Assembly (NCBI GenBank): GCA_016718275.1
Contig: JADKEA010000024.1
Coordinates: 1 to 64,000 of the forward strand
Length of the DNA stretch: 64,000 nucleotides
From: Candidatus Villigracilis affinis
Lineage (GTDB): Bacteria > Chloroflexota > Anaerolineae > Anaerolineales > Villigracilaceae
Direction: 5' to 3'
Made by a program: the position numbers and the translations under genes. The notes beneath the pieces are model-generated. The model was not told where the DNA came from. It saw nothing but the letters and a program-made list of their open reading frames with translations, and did no database searches. Of the stretch, positions 43,137 through 53,200 are shown piece after piece; position 1 is the stretch's first letter, and every line of letters begins with the position of its first letter.

Positions 43137-44435
43137 TTACTTTTTGCCCAACGCATCCCATCCCGCATAATGTGCTTCACTCCCCAATTCCGCTTCGATG
43201 CGGAGAAGTTGATTGTATTTCGCAACTCTATCGGAACGGGCAGGAGCCCCAGTTTTAATCTGGCCTGTGTTGAGCGCAACAGCCAGGTCAGCGATGGTCG
43301 CGTCTTCAGTCTCGCCGGAGCGGTGCGATGTGACCGCGCGCCAGCCTGCGCGCTGACAGAGATCCACGGCTTCGATGGTCTCAGTGAGTGACCCGATCTG
43401 GTTAACCTTGACAAGCAGGGCGTTGGCAGCGTTTTCAGCGATTGCTCTGCGAACGCGTTCTGGGTTTGTTACCAGCAAGTCGTCGCCGACGATCTGGCAT
43501 TTATCACCAACGGTTTTGACCATCAACTTCCACGCATCCCAGTCATCCTGAGCGAGACCGTCTTCGATGGAAACGATGGGATAGTCCTTGACCCACTTGG
43601 CCCAGAACTCAACCATCTGTTCGCCAGTCAATTCCTTGCCTTCCTTGCGAAGGTTATATTTCTTGGTCTTTTCATCATATAGCTCAGAAGCAGCAGGATC
43701 GAGTGCGATGGCGACCTGTTGACCGCGGCCGGCTTTGAATCCAGCTTTTTCGATCGCAGCGAGGATCAATTCAATAGCTTCGTTATTGGCCTTGAGTGCG
43801 GGGGCATATCCGCCTTCATCGCCGACGAGAGCGCCGTATCCCTTTTCCTTTAAAACTGACTTCAGTGCATGGTAAATTTCCGCACCCCAGCGTAAACCTT
43901 CAGAGAAGGAGGGGGCCCCGAAAGGCATCACCATGAATTCCTGCATGTCAGTGCTTTGCCAGCTTGTATGTGCGCCGCCGTTCATGATGTTCATCATCGG
44001 GACGGGAAGCACATGCGCATACACACCGCCGAGATAGCGATACAAAGGCATGCCGTACGAATTTGCCGCGGCTTTTGCAACTGCAAGGCTGACGCCCAAG
44101 ATCGCATTTGCGCCGAGCTTGGCTTTATTGGGGGTGCCATCGAGGGCAAGCAATTCATTGTCAATTGCCTTCTGGTCTGAGGCATCCCAGCCGAAAAGCG
44201 CGTCTGAGATCACGCCGTTCACGTTGGCGACCGCCTTGGAGACGCCCTTGCCGAGGTAGCGTTTCTTGTCGCCATCACGCATTTCCAATGCTTCGTGTTC
44301 GCCTGTGGATGCGCCGGAGGGAACCGCTGCGCGGCCCATTGCGCCGTCCATCAAAACCACTTCTACTTCTACGGTAGGGTTGCCGCGTGAGTCGAGGATC
44401 TCGAGTGCGGAGATGCTTTCAATTGTAGTGTCCAT
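43137..44435 (-). CDS. eno: enolase
   Basis: Glycolytic 2-phosphoglycerate dehydratase of 432 residues, normal length. The N-terminus SALEILDSRGNPTVEVEVVL, the substrate-loop SGASTGEHEALEMRDGD, LLVKVNQIGSLTET and the signature SHRSGETEDATIADLAVA are present. The metal-binding region VSIEDGLAQDDWDAW is intact. AGGAG precedes the ATG. It is divergent from the acyltransferase gene with a short shared promoter region and convergent with the response regulator. Confidence 0.98.
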   Translation of the reverse strand: MDTTIESISALEILDSRGNPTVEVEVVLMDGAMGRAAVPSGASTGEHEALEMRDGDKKRYLGKGVSKAVANVNGVISDALFGWDASDQKAIDNELLALDGTPNKAKLGANAILGVSLAVAKAAANSYGMPLYRYLGGVYAHVLPVPMMNIMNGGAHTSWQSTDMQEFMVMPFGAPSFSEGLRWGAEIYHALKSVLKEKGYGALVGDEGGYAPALKANNEAIELILAAIEKAGFKAGRGQQVAIALDPAASELYDEKTKKYNLRKEGKELTGEQMVEFWAKWVKDYPIVSIEDGLAQDDWDAWKLMVKTVGDKCQIVGDDLLVTNPERVRRAIAENAANALLVKVNQIGSLTETIEAVDLCQRAGWRAVTSHRSGETEDATIADLAVALNTGQIKTGAPARSDRVAKYNQLLRIEAELGSEAHYAGWDALGKK

Positions 44436-44473
44436 TACTGACTCCTGTTAGTGTTTGTGAAATTACGTATCAA

Positions 44474-44480
44474 GTATAAT
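44474..44480. promoter_or_regulatory. shared divergent -10 region
   Basis: AGTATAAT on the plus strand gives a TATAAT box at 44475-44480 for the acyltransferase. The same bases give TATACT (44474-44479) on the minus strand for enolase. The -35 boxes are poor in both directions. The box lies inside the longest open frame of the acyltransferase, which argues for its downstream start at 44505. Confidence 0.4.
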
Positions 44481-44504
44481 CGCATTTTGTATGGAGTTGC
44501 CACC

Positions 44505-45185
44505 TTGAGTGCCCAGCAGGATTTTGACCCGCGCGACCGAAAAAAATACTACCTGGAAGAAACCCCTGTCAGAAAATTTTTGCTGTATCTTGTACGTTCC
44601 GTTTTTCATACCATGATGGTGATGAAAGTGGAGGGGAGGGAGAATTTTCCACTCGATGGGCCTGTCATCATCGCCGCCAATCATGTGACCAATTTCGATG
44701 TGTTTCCCATGCAGTTCGCTGTTCCGCGTGCGATCTGCTATATGGGCAAGGCTGAATTGTTCAACACCCCGCTCGATCCGCTTTTGCGTGTGCTTTGTGC
44801 CTTTCCCGTCTATCGCGGCGAAAAAGATGAATGGGCGGTACGCCATGCAGAAAAAGTGCTGACGCACGGACACACGCTCGGAATGTTCCCCGAAGGGAAA
44901 CGCTCAAAAGGCAAAGGTCTCGGAGTTGCAAAAACAGGCACAGCCCGACTGGCGATCAAAATGAACTGCCCGATCGTGCCGATGAATGTGATCGGTACCG
45001 ACAAATTTTTCAAGCGATTTCCCGCCCGTTCAAACGTGACCATCAAACTGCTGCCACCTATTTTGCCGAATCCAAGCGATACGCCGCTTTCTCTTACCGA
45101 CCGCCTGATGTTCACCCTCGCCAATGGGCTGCCTGAATCCATGCGCGGGGTGTATGCGGAAATGCCCAAAGGATTTGGAGTTTGA
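44505..45185 (+). CDS. plsC: 1-acyl-sn-glycerol-3-phosphate acyltransferase
   Basis: Membrane-associated acyltransferase that makes phosphatidic acid. The HX4D motif is NHVTNFD, the second block is FPEGKRSKGKGLG, and IVPMNVIGTDKFFKR follows. I choose TTG at 44505 (226 residues) because GGAG lies eight bases upstream and a TATAAT box precedes it. The GTG at 44451 (244 residues) lies only 15 bp from the enolase start. The family assignment is firm; the acyl specificity is not. Confidence 0.88.
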   Translation: MSAQQDFDPRDRKKYYLEETPVRKFLLYLVRSVFHTMMVMKVEGRENFPLDGPVIIAANHVTNFDVFPMQFAVPRAICYMGKAELFNTPLDPLLRVLCAFPVYRGEKDEWAVRHAEKVLTHGHTLGMFPEGKRSKGKGLGVAKTGTARLAIKMNCPIVPMNVIGTDKFFKRFPARSNVTIKLLPPILPNPSDTPLSLTDRLMFTLANGLPESMRGVYAEMPKGFGV

Positions 45186-45229
45186 CTGGGATATAATCTC
45201 AAAAAATCGTACGAGACGGAGCTGACATC

Positions 45230-45709
45230 ATGACGCAAGAAGGTTTGGGGAAATCCAATCCCGCTCAAAAGAAACTGATCCCGTTTTTATGTTATGCAAA
45301 AGAAAACCAGATGGTGATTCGTGAATTCAGTCAGCGCTTAAAAGCTGAAGGCTGGATCGATCCGTGGTTTGACGAGGAGGATATCCTGCCTGGGCAAGTC
45401 TGGCAGGATAGTGTCGTTACGGCAGTCAGGCAATCACATGCGGTAATCGTTTTTCTTTCAGCAGTTGCAGTGATTTCTGAAGGTTTCTTCCAAAAGGAAT
45501 TGAAACTTGCCCTGGATACCGCCGCCGAGAAACCAGAAGGGACAATTTTCATCATTCCCATCCGCATTGACCATTGCGAAGTCCCGGAAATGCTGACGAA
45601 ATATCAATATGTGGATTATTTCGGCGATATCGAGCAAAGGACGCGGGTGTACAACAGTTTGATCGCATCCCTGAGAAATCGCGCGGATAATTTGGGGATC
45701 TTTTTGTAA
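45230..45709 (+). CDS. stand-alone TIR-domain protein
   Basis: A 159-residue protein that is almost entirely a TIR domain of the TIR_2 type. It shows IPFLCYAKENQMVIREFSQR, DPWFDEEDILPGQVWQDSVV, SHAVIVFLSAVAVISEGFFQKEL and IIPIRIDHCEVPEML. The Glu in FFQKEL is at the place of the catalytic Glu of TIR NADases. Bacterial TIR proteins are signalling scaffolds or NAD-consuming effectors, usually with a partner domain. Here no partner domain, signal or membrane segment is present, and the neighbours are housekeeping genes. GGAG lies about nine bases before the ATG. Confidence 0.85.
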   Translation: MTQEGLGKSNPAQKKLIPFLCYAKENQMVIREFSQRLKAEGWIDPWFDEEDILPGQVWQDSVVTAVRQSHAVIVFLSAVAVISEGFFQKELKLALDTAAEKPEGTIFIIPIRIDHCEVPEMLTKYQYVDYFGDIEQRTRVYNSLIASLRNRADNLGIFL

Positions 45710-45762
45710 GACAAATCAATGGCTGTTCTACAATATCGTGCCATTTAGTTAACATAACTGTA

Positions 45763-45787
45763 AAGGGGAAAAAGGACCTGTCCCCTT
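45763..45787 (+). terminator. candidate terminator after TIR gene
   Basis: AAGGGGA (45763-45769) pairs with TCCCCTT (45781-45787), followed by GAATTATTTTT. The stem is only seven bp. The motif resembles short GGGGA/TCCCC repeats often found between genes. Confidence 0.45.
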
Positions 45788-45869
45788 GAATTATTTTTCA
45801 GACCGAGTAAAATAAGATCAATCTTGGGAGACCTTCCCCGGAAATTCTAAAGAAAGGAGACACACCACC

Positions 45870-46025
45870 ATGTTATTTTCACCCAAGGAAAAAGGTCAGG
45901 GTCTTGTTGAATACGCTCTAATTCTCGTTTTGGTCGCCATCGTTGTGATCGCCGCTCTCATGATTCTCGGACCGATCATCGGCAACGTATTCAGCAAAGT
46001 CAACTCCAGCCTCAGCACCGTGTAA
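45870..46025 (+). CDS. Flp-type pilin
   Basis: A 51-residue prepilin. The sequence KGQGLVEYALILVLVAI fits type IVb Flp pilins: cleavage after G9 leaves Q as residue +1, Glu at +5 and Tyr at +6, then a hydrophobic helix. The C-terminal part (IIGNVFSKVNSSLSTV) is short, as in other Chloroflexota Flp proteins. AAAGGAG lies ten bases upstream of the ATG, and a strong terminator follows at once, so it is a single-gene, probably highly expressed unit. No tad assembly genes lie in this window, so they must be elsewhere. Confidence 0.88.
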   Translation: MLFSPKEKGQGLVEYALILVLVAIVVIAALMILGPIIGNVFSKVNSSLSTV

Positions 46026-46044
46026 TATACACGTCAGTTTTACA

Positions 46045-46080
46045 AAAAAATCCCCGTCGCAAGGCGGGGATTTTTTGTTT
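46045..46080 (+). terminator. terminator of Flp pilin gene
   Basis: AAAAAATCCCCG (46045-46056) pairs with CGGGGATTTTTT (46065-46076); the U-run continues to 46080. It starts 20 bp after the stop codon. Confidence 0.93.
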
Positions 46081-46182
46081 TCGGGCTGAGTGGAGACAGT
46101 TTTTTTGCGAACGAAGCCGAAGCATGGGCTGATAAAAAGCACACCTCACCATGAATGGTGCGACGCACTCCGTACTCACAAT

Positions 46183-46216
46183 AAAACGCGGAAGCCTCCC
46201 CAAAAAGACCTCCGCG
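46183..46216 (-). terminator. candidate terminator of pyrG
   Basis: CGCGGA (46187-46192) and TCCGCG (46211-46216) with an 18-base loop, then UUUU in the minus-strand transcript. It lies 40 bp after the pyrG stop codon. The stem is short. Confidence 0.55.
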
Positions 46217-46256
46217 CCACTTTGCATTTTCCAATCCCCACTTTCTTTCTTCCCCG

Positions 46257-47867
46257 TTACTTTTTCGCCCGTTCCTTCGCCGCCTTCAACAGCCCCACAA
46301 ACAGCGGATGTGGCCGCATGGGGCGCGACAAAAACTCAGGGTGGAATTGACTTGCCACCATGTACGGATGATCGGCCAGTTCGACGATCTCAACCAATCT
46401 ATTATCGGGAGATAAACCAGAGAAGATCATGCCGCGCTTTTCGAAATCGGCGCGGTAGGAATTGTTGAATTCAAAACGATGACGATGCCGCTCGTCCACT
46501 TTGGCGACTCCGTAAACGGTGGCGGCCTTCGTCCCTTTTTGGAGCAGGCATGGGTAAAGTCCGAGGCGCATGGTTCCGCCCATGTCGGTGATCGAGCGCT
46601 GGTCGATCATCAGGTCGATCACAGGGTGTTCCGTGCCCCGATCAAATTCAGAGGAATTTGCTTCTTCAAGATCAAGCACATGACGGGCGAAATCAATGCA
46701 CATCACCTGCATGCCCAAACACAGACCGAGATACGGCACCTTGTTTTCGCGCGCATAACGTGCCGCCATTACCTTGCCTTCAATGCCGCGCGAACCGAAG
46801 CCGCCGGGCACAAGCACCGCATCCGATTTTTTGACGATATCCCAACCCTTGTCTTTTTCGAGGTCGGCAGAGTGGACCCAGTTGATTTCCACTTCCACGC
46901 CGTTTGCGAGCGCGGCATGTTTAAGCGCCTCGCGCACCGACATGTACGCATCCTGCAGTTCAACATATTTACCAACCAGCGCAACTTTCACGGTCGGTTT
47001 TGGCTTGCGGACATCATCCACAAGTTTTTTCCATGGACGCATATTCGGTTTGCGTTTTGCCTCAAGGCCAAGTTTTCCAAGGACCAGTTCGCCCACGCCG
47101 AGTTTTTCGAGGAGAAGCGGAACTTCGTACAACACATCCGCCGTTTTCATGGGGATGACCGAATCTTTTTCCACATCGCAGAAGAGCGCGATCTTTTCGC
47201 ACAAACCTTTGTCTACATCCTGATCGGCGCGCGCGATGATGATATTCGGCGAGATACCAATGGAGCGCAATGCGGCGACGGAATGCTGAGTGGGTTTAGT
47301 TTTGATCTCACCCGTTGCGCCGATGGTGGGGAGCCAGGTTACATGCACGAACAGACAATTCTCACGTCCCACTTCATTGCGGAGTTGACGCAGGGCCTCA
47401 AGAAACGGCTGTGACTCGATATCGCCGACCGTGCCGCCCACTTCAAGGATCATGATCTCTGCGCCAGTCTCTTTTGCGGCGAGACCGATTCGGCGCTTGA
47501 TCTCGTTGGTGATGTGTGGGATGACCTGGATCGTTCCACCGAGGAAATCACCGCGGCGTTCCTTGGCGATGGTTTCCGCATAGACCTGTCCCGTAGTGAA
47601 GTTGCTGACTCTGGTCAGGCGGTTGTCGATGAATCTTTCGTAGTGACCCAGATCCAGGTCGGTTTCTGCGCCGTCATCCAGCACATACACTTCGCCGTGT
47701 TGGTAGGGCGACATCGTGCCAGGGTCAACATTGATATACGGGTCCAGCTTTTGCACCGCGACATTGAAGCCGCGCTCCTTAAGCAGCAAACCCATTGCGG
47801 CGGCGGTAACACCCTTGCCAACCGATGAAACAACTCCGCCGGTGAAAAATAAATATTTTGTGGTCAT
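46257..47867 (-). CDS. pyrG: CTP synthase
   Basis: Makes CTP from UTP, ATP and glutamine. At 536 residues it has the normal two-domain layout. The amidoligase domain opens TKYLFFTGGVVSSVGKGVTA and contains DPYINVDPGTMSPYQHGEVYV. The glutaminase domain (from about 290) has the nucleophile Cys in YLGLCLGMQVM and a C-terminal HPEF. AAGGAAA precedes the start. It stands alone, followed by a candidate terminator. Confidence 0.98.
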   Translation of the reverse strand: MTTKYLFFTGGVVSSVGKGVTAAAMGLLLKERGFNVAVQKLDPYINVDPGTMSPYQHGEVYVLDDGAETDLDLGHYERFIDNRLTRVSNFTTGQVYAETIAKERRGDFLGGTIQVIPHITNEIKRRIGLAAKETGAEIMILEVGGTVGDIESQPFLEALRQLRNEVGRENCLFVHVTWLPTIGATGEIKTKPTQHSVAALRSIGISPNIIIARADQDVDKGLCEKIALFCDVEKDSVIPMKTADVLYEVPLLLEKLGVGELVLGKLGLEAKRKPNMRPWKKLVDDVRKPKPTVKVALVGKYVELQDAYMSVREALKHAALANGVEVEINWVHSADLEKDKGWDIVKKSDAVLVPGGFGSRGIEGKVMAARYARENKVPYLGLCLGMQVMCIDFARHVLDLEEANSSEFDRGTEHPVIDLMIDQRSITDMGGTMRLGLYPCLLQKGTKAATVYGVAKVDERHRHRFEFNNSYRADFEKRGMIFSGLSPDNRLVEIVELADHPYMVASQFHPEFLSRPMRPHPLFVGLLKAAKERAKK

Positions 47868-47886
47868 GATTTTTTCCTTTTCTCAT

Positions 47887-47961
47887 CCCTCTTCCATTTG
47901 GGAGAGGGGTAGGGGTGAGGGTAACAAAGAGAATGGGGAGGGCGTTTAAGCCCTCCCCATT
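47887..47961. repeat. two intergenic inverted repeats
   Basis: CCCTCTTCCATTTGGGAGAGGG (47887-47908, imperfect arms) is a common dispersed palindrome followed by a GGGGTGAGGG tail. AATGGGGAGGGC (47932-47943) pairs exactly with 47950-47961 to form a 12-bp stem. The second could terminate the roadblock gene on the minus strand, though its U-run is weak. Confidence 0.6.
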
Positions 47962-48001
47962 TGGGGTTGCGAACAATTTGGGTGGTGGAATTTCTTTCTG
48001 T

Positions 48002-48376
48002 TCATCCGACCAATTTTACAAGGTCTTCAGCGGCGCGCCGCATCTCAAGGAAGATCATGCCGAGTTTGCCGTCCTGACGCGACATTGCGGTAAGTACGGC
48101 TTCTTCGCCGATGGCGGTCAACACAATGGCGCCCTTATCGCCTTTGATGTAAACCTGATCCAGACCGCCGCGGCCCAATTCGCCGGAAATACGCTCGCCG
48201 AGGCTCAACATCGCCGCCGACATGGCCGAAACACGATCCTCTTCCACGCCTTGTTGCAAGGCAGAAGCCATAATGAGGCCGTCTACAGAAACAACGGCAG
48301 ATGCTTCAATGTCAGGTGCTGCTGCCTGCATGTTGCGCAGGCGTTCCACCATCTGATCAGAACGTGATTTTGCCAT
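48002..48376 (-). CDS. roadblock/LC7-domain protein
   Basis: A 124-residue protein made of one roadblock/LC7 domain (AVVSVDGLIMASALQQGVEED, RVSAMSAAMLSLGERI, KGAIVLTAIGEEAVLTAMSR). Bacterial members such as MglB act on small Ras-like GTPases in polarity, motility and signalling. No MglA-type GTPase is seen next to it, so the partner is unknown. AGGAG lies upstream of the ATG. The interval 48377-48544 holds no recognisable feature. Confidence 0.88.
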   Translation of the reverse strand: MAKSRSDQMVERLRNMQAAAPDIEASAVVSVDGLIMASALQQGVEEDRVSAMSAAMLSLGERISGELGRGGLDQVYIKGDKGAIVLTAIGEEAVLTAMSRQDGKLGMIFLEMRRAAEDLVKLVG

Positions 48377-48544
48377 AACTCAGTCTCCTGGATAAACGGG
48401 TTTCCCCGCCGTTGGTGTTTGATTGGCTGAGTGTACCAGAAAAATATTCATTCGAGAATTGCTCCCACATTTCAATAATGTCATTGTAAGATTTGGCGCG
48501 CCTCCTCGCAATTTCGTAACGAGATTTGACCCTGACCTCCCTTC

Positions 48545-49162
48545 ATGTTAAACTTGCTGATTGCCATGCTGAAGCTTCCTGTCATTTTTGCGCTCTTTTT
48601 TTGGCTTCAAGCCGAGACGATTTCCATCACATCCCCGCAGCCCGGTGACACGCTCCGCGGGCAAGTGGAAATTCTTGGGAATATGGATGTGCCGAACTTC
48701 GTCTCTGCGGAACTGGCATTCTCCTACGCGTCCAACCCCGCCGACAGCTGGTTCACCATCCAAACATATCCTCAACCCGTCCAAAACCCAACCCTCGCCG
48801 TTTGGGACACGACCGCAGTAACCGATGGCGACTATATTTTGCACCTGCGCGTATTTCTTTTGGACGGTTCCTCGCAGGATGTCATCGTGTCGGATCTAAA
48901 GGTTCGCAATGAAGAACCCATCACGACCGTGACCCCGACATCCACCGAAGCAGTTGAATTTTTTGTGACGAGTGCGCCGCCCACATCCACCCGTCAGCCT
49001 GAGCCGACCCTGCAAACATTCTCGTCACCTACGCCCATGCCGCCCAACCCCGCGTCGGTAACTTCCTCTTCGATCTACGTCAATTTCGGGCGCGGCGCGT
49101 TGATCGTGCTGGTGCTGTTCTTTTTCGTTGGCATCATCTTTAGATTCAGGAGCAAGGCATGA
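48545..49162 (+). CDS. surface protein with Ig-like domain and C-terminal anchor
   Basis: A 205-residue protein. It has an N-terminal signal sequence (about 1-24), a bacterial Ig-like beta domain (about 27-120: ISITSPQPGDTLRGQVEILG, VWDTTAVTDGDYILHLRVFL), a Pro/Thr/Ser-rich stretch (about 125-175), and a C-terminal membrane helix ending RFRSKA. The domain probably faces outside. No clear Shine-Dalgarno is seen; a second ATG seven codons later is possible. Its stop overlaps the NUDIX start (ATGA). Function unknown. Confidence 0.8.
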   Translation: MLNLLIAMLKLPVIFALFFWLQAETISITSPQPGDTLRGQVEILGNMDVPNFVSAELAFSYASNPADSWFTIQTYPQPVQNPTLAVWDTTAVTDGDYILHLRVFLLDGSSQDVIVSDLKVRNEEPITTVTPTSTEAVEFFVTSAPPTSTRQPEPTLQTFSSPTPMPPNPASVTSSSIYVNFGRGALIVLVLFFFVGIIFRFRSKA

Positions 49163-49551
49163 TTCGTCCGCGCGCTTGTGCGGCCATCATTCAAAATGGA
49201 AAAATTCTGATGGTGTTACACCGTTCTCCCACAAGAGAATATTGGACTCTGCCCGGCGGTGGAATTGAAAACAACGAGATTCCCGAACAAACCATTGTCC
49301 GTGAAGTGAAGGAAGAGACAGGTCTCGATGTGAAAACTGGCAAATTACTCTTTCTCGAACCACCCGAGGAATATTGTTTTTCAGCTGAGTTGACGGCTTC
49401 ATCCGATCCTGTGCTTGGTTATGACCCCGAAGAAAGCGACTTACCAAGGATAAGTCAACTCCTGCAGGATGTAGCTTGGCTCGACCTGAAGGAAATGCGA
49501 GAAGACAGACAGGTATTGAAAGTGATTTCCGCACTTGGAATTGAATTATGA
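49159..49551 (+). CDS. NUDIX hydrolase
   Basis: A 130-residue NUDIX-fold pyrophosphohydrolase. The NUDIX box spans about 33-55: GGGIENNE, then REVKEETG with the metal-binding glutamates. It overlaps both neighbours by four bases, so it is translationally coupled between the Ig-like protein and Pth. It probably hydrolyses a nucleotide or nucleotide-sugar diphosphate; the substrate is not deducible. Confidence 0.92.
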   Translation: MIRPRACAAIIQNGKILMVLHRSPTREYWTLPGGGIENNEIPEQTIVREVKEETGLDVKTGKLLFLEPPEEYCFSAELTASSDPVLGYDPEESDLPRISQLLQDVAWLDLKEMREDRQVLKVISALGIEL

Positions 49552-50132
49552 CAGAAAACACCTACCTCATCATCGGCCTCGGCAACCCGGGGCGTGAATA
49601 TAAAGACACCCGCCATAACATCGGCTTTATGCTCATTGACCAGGTTGCGGTGCGGCTTAACGCGCGCGGCATGAAATTGCAAGCCAAAGCCATTGTCACC
49701 TCTGCGCTTTACGAAGAGCGGAAGATCATCCTCGCCAAGCCGCAGACTTACATGAATCTCTCAGGTCAATCGGTGCAGGGACTTTTACACTTTTATAAGA
49801 TTCCCATCGAAAACCTGCTCGTCGCCCACGATGACTTGGATATTCCCTTCGGCACAATTCGCATCCGCCCGGGCGGCGGCCCCGGCGGTCAGCGCGGAAT
49901 GGCATCCACCATTGACCACCTCGGCACAAAGGAATTTCCGCGCCTGCGCCTCGGCATTGGCCGTCCTCCTGGCCGCATGGACCCGAAAGATTATGTTCTG
50001 CAAATGTTCTCGAAAGACGATATGAAACTCCTTCCCGAGGTCCTTGACCGTGCCGCAGATGCTGCGATGGAATTTGTGATGATGGGCCTGAACTCTGCGA
50101 TGAATAAATTCAATGGAGAAGTGAGTAAGTAG
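49548..50132 (+). CDS. pth: peptidyl-tRNA hydrolase
   Basis: Recycles peptidyl-tRNA released from stalled ribosomes. At 194 residues it is normal length. LIIGLGNPGREYKDTRHNIG contains the catalytic His and substrate Asn; KPQTYMNLSGQSV, VAHDDLDIPFGTIRIRPGGG and GQRGMASTIDHLG are diagnostic. The start overlaps the NUDIX stop. The mfd gene follows 73 bp later. Confidence 0.98.
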   Translation: MTENTYLIIGLGNPGREYKDTRHNIGFMLIDQVAVRLNARGMKLQAKAIVTSALYEERKIILAKPQTYMNLSGQSVQGLLHFYKIPIENLLVAHDDLDIPFGTIRIRPGGGPGGQRGMASTIDHLGTKEFPRLRLGIGRPPGRMDPKDYVLQMFSKDDMKLLPEVLDRAADAAMEFVMMGLNSAMNKFNGEVSK

Positions 50133-50205
50133 TAAGTGGAAAGCGCTAAGCCACTTTCTACTTTTCAGTTCAATTCTTTCTGCTTTCGTCTATCTTCTCA
50201 AACTT

Positions 50206-53200
50206 ATGCAACCTCTTCTTTCACACGTCCGCACACTTCCCGCTTATCAGCAACTGTTGACTGAACTCAACGCAGGCAAAAACCTTTCGGGGCTTGGCTT
50301 GCCGCGTTCTGCGCGCCTGCCTGTACTGGCCGCCCTGCAAGCGGACTTGAATCGCCCCATCCTGCTCATTACCGACCGCGCCGACCATGCACTTTCCCTT
50401 TTTGACGAACTTGATTTTTGGATCAAGTCGCCGCGGCTGTTGTTTGCGGAACCGAATCCTTTGTTTTATGAAGAGGCCGCCTGGGGAGTTTCCACGCGCC
50501 GTTCGCGTTTGCAAACGCTGACGATGCTGGCGGCCTATCATCTGCCTTTTGTCAAAAAGCCCGAAGTGCCGCCGATCATCATTGCGTCGGTGCGTTCTCT
50601 GATGACGCGCACCCTTCCGCGCCGCGACTATCTCAAAGCGTGCAAAAAACTGTCAGTAAACCAGCGCATCCAACCCGATGGATTGATCCGTGAGTGGGCG
50701 AGGATCGGTTATCAGCGGGTGAACACTGTCCTCGAGCCTGGTCAGTTCTCCCATCGCGGCGGTCTGCTCGATATCTGGCCTTCCACTGAATCAAATCCAG
50801 TGCGCCTTGATTTCTTTGGCGATGAGATCGAAACCATCCGTCAGTTTGATCCCGCTTCACAGCGCACGATCGAAAAGCTTGATCTCATCCTCATCACGCC
50901 TGCGCGCGAATATTTACAGCCCGAAGGTGATGCCTCCGAAAACCTCAGCGAATTTCACATTCCGCTTTTACACTCGCAGCCTGCGTCGCTGCTCGATTAT
51001 CTTCCGCCGCAATCGCTGGTGTTGATGGACGATGTCAGCCTTGTGGAAACGATGGCGAATGAGATCGAAGAGCAGGCGGTGAAATTTAGAAGCGAGAGCA
51101 TTGCCGAAGGCACGCTTGCATCGGCTTTTCCTGTGCCGTATGTGCCGTGGTCAGACTTGAATGACGACGTGCACCACATGCCCTGCCTTGAGTTGGGACA
51201 TTCGACGGAGATACTCGAAAGCGATACAAGCATTGATATCGCTTCGAATTTCGGCCACGACGAACGTTTCGGCGGCAGGCTCAAGCCTTTCATTGATTAT
51301 CTTGCGAATGTGCTTGAGCGCAGTGAACAGGTTTACATCGTTTCGCGCCAGACTCCGCGTTTGCGCGAGTTGTGGCTCGAGCATTATCCAGACTCGGAGC
51401 CGACCCATCTTGAATTTATCGAAGCCTCACTTTCTGAGGGCTTCACGTTTCAAACCACGCATCTCATCACCGACTCGGAGATCTTCGGTTGGGAGCGGCC
51501 TCAACCGCGCATCCGCCAGAAACAAGTGGCAGAGACGCCCGAATCGATCTATGCGGACCTGCAAACAGGCGACTATGTCGTCCATGTGGATCACGGCATT
51601 GGACGATTCAACGGTCTCATTCACCGACAGCTGGACGGCCACGAAAGAGAGTATCTCACCGTTGAATACGACCGCGGCGACATCCTCTACGTCCCCGTTC
51701 ACCAAGCCGATCGACTTACACGCTACGTCGGCGCTGAGGGCGGCTCGCCATCTCTTGACCATCTTGGCGGGCAAGCCTGGCAGGAAACGAAGGCTCGAGT
51801 CAAAGAGGCGGTACAACAGGTCGCGGAAGATTTACTTGACTTATACGCGCGCCGTCAGGTGGTGGAAGGTTATTCTTTCAGCGCCGATACGCAATGGCAA
51901 AAAGAACTCGAAGATAGTTTCCCCTACGTGGAAACCGAAGATCAAAAACGCGCCATTCTCGATATCAAACGGGACATGGAACGTGCCCGCCCAATGGACC
52001 GCTTGTTGTGCGGCGATGTGGGCTATGGCAAAACGGAAGTTGCTCTGCGCGCCGCATTCAAAGCCGTGATGGATGGCAGGCAGGTAGCCGTGCTTGTGCC
52101 GACCACGGTTCTGGCACAGCAGCATTTCGAAACCTTCTCGCAAAGGCTGGCGGCATATCCCGTCAAAGTGGAGATGCTCTCGCGTTTCCGTACCCACCGC
52201 GAGCAGACCGAGATTTTATACAAACTCGCCCTCGGCGAAGTGGATATCGTCATCGGTACGCATCGCCTGATTTCTGCCGACGTAGAATTCAAAGACCTGG
52301 GGTTGGTGGTCATTGACGAGGAACAGCGTTTTGGTGTCACGCACAAGGAACATCTCAAGAAACTCCGCACCGAAGTGGACGTGCTGACCCTCACGGCCAC
52401 GCCGATTCCGCGCACCTTGTACATGGCCCTGACGGGGGTACGCGATATCTCCAATTTGAATACGCCGCCCGAAGAACGCTTGCCGATCGTCACGCATGTC
52501 GGGCCATACTCTCCGCGTCTGGTGCGGCAATCCATTTTGCGCGAATTGGAGCGCGGCGGACAGATCTTCTTTGTCCATAACCGCGTGAATACCATCGACG
52601 CGATGAAGGCTCACCTCAATAAACTCGTCCCCGAAGCGCGTGTGGATATCGGTCACGGTCAAATGCCTGAAGGTCAACTGGCAAGTGTGATGCACCGCTT
52701 CACAAATGGTGAAATTGACATCCTGCTTTCCACGACCATTATCGAATCGGGCCTTGATATTCCCAATGCCAACACCCTCATCGTAGACCGTGCCGATACC
52801 TTTGGCCTTGCCCAGCTGTATCAATTGCGCGGACGTGTCGGTCGCGGTGCGATGCGTGCCTATGCCTACTTCTTCCGCCACAACAAAATGTCACCGACGC
52901 AGGAAGGCCAGCAACGGCTTGAGGTCATCGCCGAAAACACCCAGCTTGGTGCGGGATATTCCATCGCCATGCGCGATCTGGAAATTCGCGGCGCAGGCGA
53001 ATTGCTCGGCACACGCCAGCATGGATATATCCAATCGGTCGGTTTTCACCTTTACACAAGAATGCTCGCCGATTCGGTCCGCCGTATTCGCCTGTTGATG
53101 AAAGACAATCTGGAAATTGATCTTTCTTCATCTTTTATCCTTCAAAATTCATCCTTCAACTTGCCCCTTTCCATGCCCGTCAATGTTGATCTGCCTGTCG

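Noticed and set aside
46479..47414. A 311-codon plus-strand frame opposite pyrG
   Set aside because: Antisense shadow of CTP synthase, rich in His and Phe as expected from the reverse complement of conserved codons.
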